DNA of 64,000 nt from NCBI GenBank assembly GCA_021229015.1, contig CM037784.1, positions 68,355,013-68,419,012 on the forward strand. The letters are read 5' to 3'. A program made the translations under genes and the position numbers. A model generated the notes under the pieces. It ran no database searches. It worked only from the letters and a program-made list of their open reading frames with translations, and was not told where the DNA came from. Positions 29,501-38,500 of this stretch are shown piece after piece (position 1 is the stretch's first letter; each line of letters begins with the position of its first letter). This DNA comes from Solen grandis. Lineage: Eukaryota; Mollusca; Bivalvia; Adapedonta; Solenidae.

Positions 29501-32500
29501 GTAACTTAACCTCCAAAATCTCTAAAGATTTTTTTTTAACAGTCTCCAACACTAATCTATCTACATCTCCCCCCCCCTCTCTCTCTCTCTCTCTCTCACT
29601 CTCACTCAGACAATGCCCACCATCTCCACTACTCACATGTGTTAAACTCGTTAACCATTCAATCAGAAGTTCTTGCCAACATATCACTCAATACTTTACA
29701 ACAGTCTACTACTGAGACAATACTACATACACTGCTATACCTACATGACATGCACCTATTATTCCTGACAGTGGGAGAGAGAGAGGAAGGCTTATCAGCA
29801 GACAGGTCCTGGTCACCGTAACCCTACACTTGGCATAAAAGGGAGCTAATGGGATAAGGTTGTATGGGTAACAGCACAACATGCAGTTCTCCTACCAGGC
29901 TTATCAGCACCTGCAGGGGTTATTAGACACTTAATTTTGGTGCATTCTGGTGCATGTCTGGCATTTCAAGAATTCTGATAACTTAAGTGATCCCCCCCCC
30001 CCTGTAAAATTTCCCATCGCATTAAATTACATGAATAATCATTATTTCATTCATGCATTTAATTTCACATCAATAAATACAGTATGAAAACATTTCCCTC
30101 AAGTAAGCTGCAAGCCAGCTGCAAACTTAATTCAAATTTCATGAAAAAAAAAGAAAGAATGAAAAACAGTAAAACTTTTCATCATACTTCATGTATTTTA
30201 CAGCTTCATTTATAATGTTTACGATAAGAAAGATACTCTACCTATATTTATTACCAGAGGAAACCTCATAATTCAATCTTACAATAATGCAAACGACACA
30301 TCAAAACTCTAATATCTGCCATTCAAAAGTAACTATTCTGGAATGCTACATACTGACATCTATATGCACCATTAAGCATTAAAAACTGCATAAAAAAATG
30401 AAACTCAGAAAATCTACAAGTTCTAGAGCACCTGAGCGTGCCACTACTAATTAATTACCGCATGGTCTTCCCTACTGTTATCACCCGCTTGCATAAACAT
30501 CTGTTTCAATTTATCCATTATGAGCACCTGTGGCACCAGCCCATCACATAACGTTGCCGTACCTACATCTACCGTGTCTTCCCACTTCCCTATGCCAGGA
30601 GACATTGCAGCTTCACCCCGGTGCGATGGAGCCGGGATATCACGTGACATGCCACGTACACTACATTCTCCATTCTTTCTGCCACCTCCATGCAAACGTG
30701 AACTACACACAGAAGTATCAGCATCTCAGTCTACTTTCACTTTCAGTTTGACTTTCGCTTCCTTATGTTTGCCACACAAGTGCTTAGTTAAACATCTTAA
30801 TAAGTTATTTACCTATTAGAATTTCTGCAATGTCTTTATTGTATAGAACCCTGCATTTCAACCAATAAAAAACAAAATGAGGGGTGTGGGCAAAACTAGG
30901 CTAAGTGCTTATATTTACATATACATTTAGCCTAGTTTCACTCTCACCTCTCAAAAAACAAACTAAGAATATAATACAAATACATTGGGACAACCTGGAT
31001 AAAATACTACCGGTATATCCTTTCTTTTACAAAGTTGCTATAAGATATTTCAAAATTTTATCTTTTATTATGTTATTCATTTTCATAATTATCCTCCCCC
31101 CCCTCCCTGTTTTTTATCCTAGTCAAATATTATATATATACATACTACTGAACAAAATAGAACACAAACTAATTATCCCATCCTCCCCACTTAATTCACC
31201 AGACATCCCCAAGACAAGTAATCTTAATTTAATATCACACAATCATCATATCACAATTTCCCTATGCATTTAATTAGCATCAGTTAACTATCACACATCA
31301 AATTTTCCCTATGCAATCTTATTTTAGTATCACACAATCACATCACACAATAATCACATAATAATCACAATATAATCTCATTTAGCTTCACTATATAATA
31401 TCATCCCCATCATCAACACAGACTAAACTAAACTCCCAAGTTGGCCCTGACACCTTTAGGGCACTTTAACAGATAATGGACATAAGACAAGACAAGAGAA
31501 AAATAAAAAGAAACAATCTGGCAAGGGGAGGGGCATTTGGTCAACGGGCCTCCATTAGTATAGCTGTCAAGTGTGTAAATCCAAACCTAAATATATAACC
31601 ATAGCATTGCATTACATATGCCTTGTAGGACTGATTCCCAACAAAACATTGTATGTATTAGTCATTTGTATTTCCATTTACTCTCTTTTTCCTCTGAGCC
31701 AAATCCGTCACATGGAAATACACGAACAAATCTAACTTAGCTGATGTAGGGGACATTTAACTCTGTCAGCTTTGCATAGAAGTGACAGGAGGGAAATGAC
31801 AAAAACCCCTGAAGGGGTAGACACAAGAGGCTTAGAAAGCAGCTAGTTTACCAGTCAACTGCCTTAAAATTACCACTTGGAGACAGCGTTACGTCAAACC
31901 CTGCCCCTAACAATCAGTAGAGAGGACCATCATGAGGTTTATGGACTGATAAGCCTGCCAATTTACCTGTCTGTCTTTTGTTGTAGGCCCATAAATAATG
32001 GAAGGTGTCTTTATAATAGAAAGTAAAAGGCTTAGTCAACTTCTAAACTTTTTTTTTGCTTCTCTGTGTTGCATTAGCTTATGTTGATCTATTGGCTTGA
32101 TGGGTTTTATGCCCCAATAACATTAGTCCAGAAATTTTAACCATTTGGTCAGTTATACTGTCAAAGAAGTTGGAGAAAACAAAATACCTTTTTTTATACA
32201 CAATTTGTAACTGACCCATGATGGAATCTTGGTTGTATTCTATTAACCCAAACTTACAGCCCATCTTCAAACACAGAACTCTTGTGTTTAGAGGGACACT
32301 TATGTACCTCTATATTTTTATGTAATGAGGAGAAGGGACCTGTTACAGTCTAGTGGTCAGTAGATGTGGATGTTAACCCTTTCCCTCATATAGACTCATT
32401 TTGACGCACTCAATAGGTACCACATAAAGCCTGTTCTGCAGAAAACCACAGTAAAACCTTACCAAATTTAATTATAAAGTCCTCATTTCCAGACCACTGA

Positions 32501-35500
32501 GGAGCAGCGAACAGCATAAAACCTGATCAGCCTGCGAGTTACTTGCAGGCTGATCTGGTTTTATGCTGTTCGCATGGGTCTTTTCATGGTTTCCTCTATG
32601 AGGGAAAGGGTTAAGTGTCCAGTATGGTGGTCAGTCAGTTGTTGGAGATGGGTAGTGTCCCTGACAGACAGGTGTGTTTACAGCCAGTGATGTATGGTGT
32701 ATAGAGACGTATGTAACACCTGGACCTTCTTATAGGGTAGGCATCTGTCAATCATACAGGGGAGGGAGAAACAGAAAAATACGGAGAGAGAAAGTGGGAG
32801 AAGAGATCACCGGATTCGTAAATGTAATTTTTACAATTTTCTGAGAGGAAAAGAAAAAACCTAAGCAAAAGAGATATAGATTGACTGATTTTTGGGTTTA
32901 CCTTCACTGCAGCAGTATTTCTGTCATATAGCAATGTCCAGCTAATTACAGGTGGAGGAAGATCCTGAATGCATTGAGGCATCCAGGTAGAACCACCGAC
33001 CTACTGCAAGCTAGCTGGAAGGCTTCCTCACATGAAAATCCAATTGACCCTACCGGGACTCGAACCCATGCTGGAAGGGCTGAGTGAGTGATAAAGTCAG
33101 TGACTTTACACTCTCGGCCACAGAGGCCCCCAAAAGAGATACAGAGATGGATGGATAGAAAAGGGAGATAATGAACAAAGCTGAGAGAGAGACCATATGA
33201 TAGTTTACCCAAATTTTAGAATGTATCTGATAAGAACTGACCACCAGAAAACAGATTGAGCAAAATATAAAAAGAAGCCTGAAAGAGCCTGAAAATGAAT
33301 TTCCAAACATACATTTGTACTTCTCCTGTCAAAAATACATATTAGTTTATCAATAATCATAGATTTTAATTTGCTTTTATGTGTGTGTTTACTTTACCAG
33401 TAGCAGATCATACAAGATATTCAGATGAAATGATATCGCAAGTATTTTGCCATGGGGATGTGAAATAGTAAAACAGTTGGCTTAACACAGTTCTTCGTGA
33501 GGTACCGTTAATCTTAAAATATCATATTACACAAATGTACCTTACAAAAATTTATAATCAACTGCACAATGACTACAGAAATAAAAGACAAATAATTATA
33601 ATAATCAAATTATCAATCTGATTTATTAATTCAAAGGTATTTTATTTCCCATGCACAGTATTCTAACTCATTCACCATATCTATAGAATCCACCAAGGTC
33701 ACATGACCTACCTCTCGTTCCCGGAGCTCCTCCTCGGTACGATGAACGTTAAGCAGCGGCTTGACCTTGATGTACAGCTTCCACCAGTCCCAGTCCCGAA
33801 TCTGTGTCAGTTTGCGCACGTTCTTCTGGATGCACGTGACAGCCACGTGCTGAACCTAGAAATACAAAAGATGTGTTTGTCACAAATATGTCTTAATTTT
33901 CAAGATTTGATTTTATCATTGATTATTAACTATTTTGCATTTCACTATTCATTCAGAAGGAAAGAATAGGGGTGTATTTATGTAAGTGGAAACTGTACTT
34001 GGAGAACATACATTTGAATCAGAACAAATGAGCTATCTCATTAACACAACAGGAGACCACGTTTTAATTTAGAAGTATAAAGGCAGGTTTCATTTTTTCC
34101 CCTTATAAATAACCCTTTACCTCATAAATATTCATGTACAATTTTTTGACTTGATGAATATTAATTTTCTGAACTTAAAATAGTGTGTAAAACAATGATT
34201 TATTTTTTCTTCTTTTTTTTTCTTTTCTTTTTTGCGCAATGCAGACTGTGAAGAATCTGAGCTACAACTTTGTATGAGCAAACACAGGAGATCATGATCA
34301 GACTGCTCAAGGAGCTGTCTGATCTGGGTCTGCTCTGTTTGCCATCATAATGAGTCTACCGGTATATGAAGTACAGGGTTAACCAGGCTAAAGTTGCTTG
34401 TCAGCATTTCTGGTTATTTTTCCAAACATTTCTTCACTTGGACAAACTAGTACTGACTTCCACTGAATGCAAGGCACATTGTACTCTTCCTGTCTTTTCA
34501 TTTTATACAAAAAAAAAACAACAAGCTTTAGAAGTATAGAGTCCATGACTGGTATTGAACCAGAGACTGCCTGGCTGACAATCATGTGTCTTAACCAACA
34601 AGTACAACCACCGGTGCCAACAATTGTCCAATATCCAAGTACCACTGTAACACTACTTGGCAGGAGGCAATACCTGCTTATAAAAACCTGTTTCATTAGG
34701 TGCTGGCAGCCCTGTCTAGATAGAAAAATGACAAAGTCACTAGTTAAACAGTATTGGGAAATCGTCCATAATAGACATTCCAGCCATAGTGAAGGAGACA
34801 GACAAAACCTGAAGTCAGTGTCTCATGGTGGATCTAGCTGACACATCATGTCATCTGGTACAGACTGCTTAGTCATGATAAAAATCCTGGCAAACATTTG
34901 GCAAAACATATTATTAAAAGATAGAGTTTTTGTCTCTGATTTCCCTTGGTTAATGTTCCTATTTTTCTTATTCTTTATGTTGACACTGTCAGTTTCACTA
35001 AATATTTTACACTTTTGTTATGTTGGCATTCCCTAGACCTTATGAATCTCAGAAAAAAAAAAAAAAAAAAAACCCAAACAATTGCACTATATTACACCAG
35101 GCTCAAATACCACCAGCCATACTTAGTGGTAAATAATTCTTACAATAATACTTAGAGGTGAATTTCATCATTTTTGACTTCTTTACATTATGAAAGTAAT
35201 ATCATAAGTTATTTATGTTACTTATTTAAATATTCTGTTCTATTTGGGTGTTTTTATTAGAGAATCAAGAATGAAGAAATTTTCCCCCAAGAATTTAAGT
35301 ATACTTAGCGCTAAGTATGGTTGGTGGAATTTTAGTCAGCTTCAGTAGGGTACTTAAGTACAATCTCAGACTCAAGTTTAAATACTAAATCCCTATTCTT
35401 TTTTAACCTAATGGTTGTAATTTGTGTTTGAGCATAGAAATCCTACTTAAGTACAATATATATTTTTGAGAACCCAATGGCTGGCTCCATGTTCTCGAAG

Positions 35501-38500
35501 CTCAAATTTGAGCATCATACTCAAATCCTTATTGAAACCAATGGGCATGGTTTGAGTATGAGTATGAAAATCATACTTAAGGACGATTTCTACAGATTTC
35601 TACAATAATAATCCTTTCATAAAATTTTCTAATTATTTGACATCCGTAGTAGAATTCAATGGCGAGTTCGAAAATGAAAAGAAAAAGTAAGGTTGTCGGG
35701 CTACTTTTTTTAGTAAAAATGAAGTTTCCATGGTAACCAATTTGGTGAAATCCTAAAAAATGGCCTAATTTATTCAAGTTACTAAAATATTCCAGATATT
35801 TTACACATCATTACAAACATGAATTTGCACACAAAATAACTTTATTTTATGTTATAATTAAGTAATTTTTCCATCTGTACATTTTTTCAACACAATACAG
35901 CCATTTTGAATTTTCTCACAGGGTAAAAATGAAAGAAAAAACACACATGTTCTGCAAATAAATAAAGATTAAATAATAATCCTTTCATAGAATGTTTTTA
36001 TTTTTTGATATCCATAGTAGAATTCAATGGCGAGTTTTAAAATGAAAAGAAAAAGTAAGGTTGTCGGGCTACTTTTTTGTAAAAATGAAATTTCCATGGT
36101 AACCAATTTGCCAAAACTATAAAAAAAAATCATAAAAATTCTTTTTAAATATCCATTATCATCCAAAGAAATTGATTTAACAGGTTGACGGTACAGCTGG
36201 GATGCCGCTCTTATTCTATCAGATCGTTCTTTCTTTGATTTTTTAACAAACTGACCGCGTATCCGTAGTTGTTGGCTCATCGTAATCGAAGACTTAAACG
36301 CAAAGTGAAATGTCCGAATGCTATTCAACTATCTCCTTTTTGAAGAGTAAAAGTCGACGATTATCTCCCCTAGATGCGCTTGAGTGATGCGCATAAATTA
36401 CTACCGAAAACGTCCTTAAGTATCATTATAATTCATGGAGCCTGGTTTTATACAAGTCACTTTACTGATAGTTTTAACCCTTTCCCTCATATATACTCAT
36501 TTTGATGCCCTCAATAGGTATCGCATAAAGCCTGATCTGCAGAAAACCACAGTTAAACCTTACCAAATTTATTTACAAAATCTTCATTTCCAGGCCACTG
36601 AGGAGCAGCGAACAGCATAAAACCTGATCAGCCTGCGAGTTACTCGCAGGCTGATCTGGTTTTATGCTGTTCGCATAGGTCTTTTCATGGTGTCCTCTAT
36701 GAGGGAAAGGGTTAACCTTTTCAGGGGTAACAACACACATTTTGACCAGTGTCAAGACACTGATGACTGTTTAATTATGTCTAATAATAATGATTTTCAG
36801 CTAACTTTGAAACCAAAATTCTACATCTAGCCATTCTTTGTCATTTAGTTCCCAACATTTCCTGGTACACCAGGTAGAAACTAGGCAATCTACCTGTCTG
36901 CACAGGTAAGTAACAAGCTTCTAACTAATCTATTATCCCTAGTATATTTCAGACTCTGGTAATGAAGGTACAGGTAATAAGCAAACTCCCAATTTCCAAA
37001 TCTCATCTACTTACTCACAAATACGTACAAATGTACATCACTCATCCCAAAAAATGTGTAGATACAGTTCTAAGTCATTTGTTTTGTATAGTAGCCAAAT
37101 TACACAAGTACCATAACATTGATTATGACATACAGAAGTCATTCTCCTGTTACACATTATTCTACCTCTGAGAGTTTTTATCCACCCACTCCCTTCTTAT
37201 TTTTGAAATTTCGGCAACAAGGTTTTCTATGGTGCATACAACTGTCCATGTGACCCTCAAATTATGCAAATAACCTCAAAATATCAAAAAATAAACCTTT
37301 ATATCAACGTGGACACTGGGCCCCAATTTGAAAAATAAAAATACAAGAGTAAATACTGCTACATTTTTAATTACAAATGTTTTGAACATATTCAAACTTC
37401 ATCAATAGCAGAAAATTGATGCTATAACTGTCACAAAAGTGACAAGCCTTTACGTAACTTCTTTGTAATGTTCCTTTATATCATGGTGCCTTTCCCAACG
37501 GCAATCACTAATGGCTGTCAAGGTCAAGATCAAAGAGTATTCCAAGCACAACAGTTACTGCATGATTATGTGTGTTTATGATTATTTCAAAGAGTATGAC
37601 GTAAATATGTTGAAGGAGTCTGACATACAATTTTACTCAGGGTTACCAATGAGGCCATCACAGAAAATATGTTTGTTTGCTGTGCTCCTTACCAGAACTT
37701 TTTAGGTGGGTTGAAAGGTAGACATTTTTTTTTTTTTGAAACTCTGACAATGGAAAAGCTGATTTGCGTTGAAGATGAATATATAATTAATGTTTGATTA
37801 TTCTATTGGGTTTAATGTCCCACTGACAGTATTTCAGTCATTTTGAGACTATGTCAGTTTTAGCCAGATAAGTGCTGCCACACTCCAGTATCACGCCCGA
37901 GACATGTAGCATGTAACATGTAAAAGTCTTTATTTGATTCATTAGATACCGTTTTGTTTTACATGTCTGAACAAAAATTGCAGAGGACATCTGATTGTAA
38001 GTTTTATGAAAACAGAGGAAAAAGCAAAATTGATAGAAAGAGCCAAATCGTAGACCTGAAAAAAATCTTCAGACTGATAAAAAAAACATATTTTTAATGA
38101 TAACCTGGTGGCACAGTTACTATTCCTTACTTTTCTACCCCAAATATAAAGAGGATATGCTTTAGTTTGGGTGTGCATTACAATTTTGGACAATGGATAA
38201 CCCCCTGCAGAGGGTCAACTGGAATATTGGTTCTATACACCTGTTCAACACAGTCCAGAAATGTTTTTTCCCCAAAATCTTTTTGGGAAAATGACCAATA
38301 CCCATAAGGAATGTTAAAAAAAGATGGGAAAAGTATGAAGAGAAATTACATCAAATCTTTCTGCATTTGGAAAGGACATATTGCTCAGTTAATCAACAGC
38401 TGTAGATATCTAAAAATTGCCTGTCTCCAAGTCTCTATCTTGAACCAAATTTTTCTTCTCTGGGTGTAATTAGGAACATTTTACTTTAAATTCTGGCTAA

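Larger units (their letters stand above)
20198..33711 (-). other. Large myosin intron (between exons 2 and 3), contents
   Basis: The 13.6-kb intron holds the zinc-finger element, MITE copies 7 and 8, related MITE copy A, three tRNA-like SINE heads, a tandem duplication at 28.8-29.3 kb, CT-rich runs near 29.57 kb and the candidate exon at 30.46-30.65 kb. The remaining stretches (20.2-22.9, 23.1-24.0, 27.4-28.7, 29.3-30.4, 30.8-32.3 kb) are AT-rich with no gene that I can support. Confidence 0.7.

Noticed and set aside
30520..30819. Plus-strand 99-codon open frame opposite the candidate exon at 30459-30650.
   Set aside because: No splice sites or family resemblance; the minus-strand reading fits the myosin gene better, though that too is weak.
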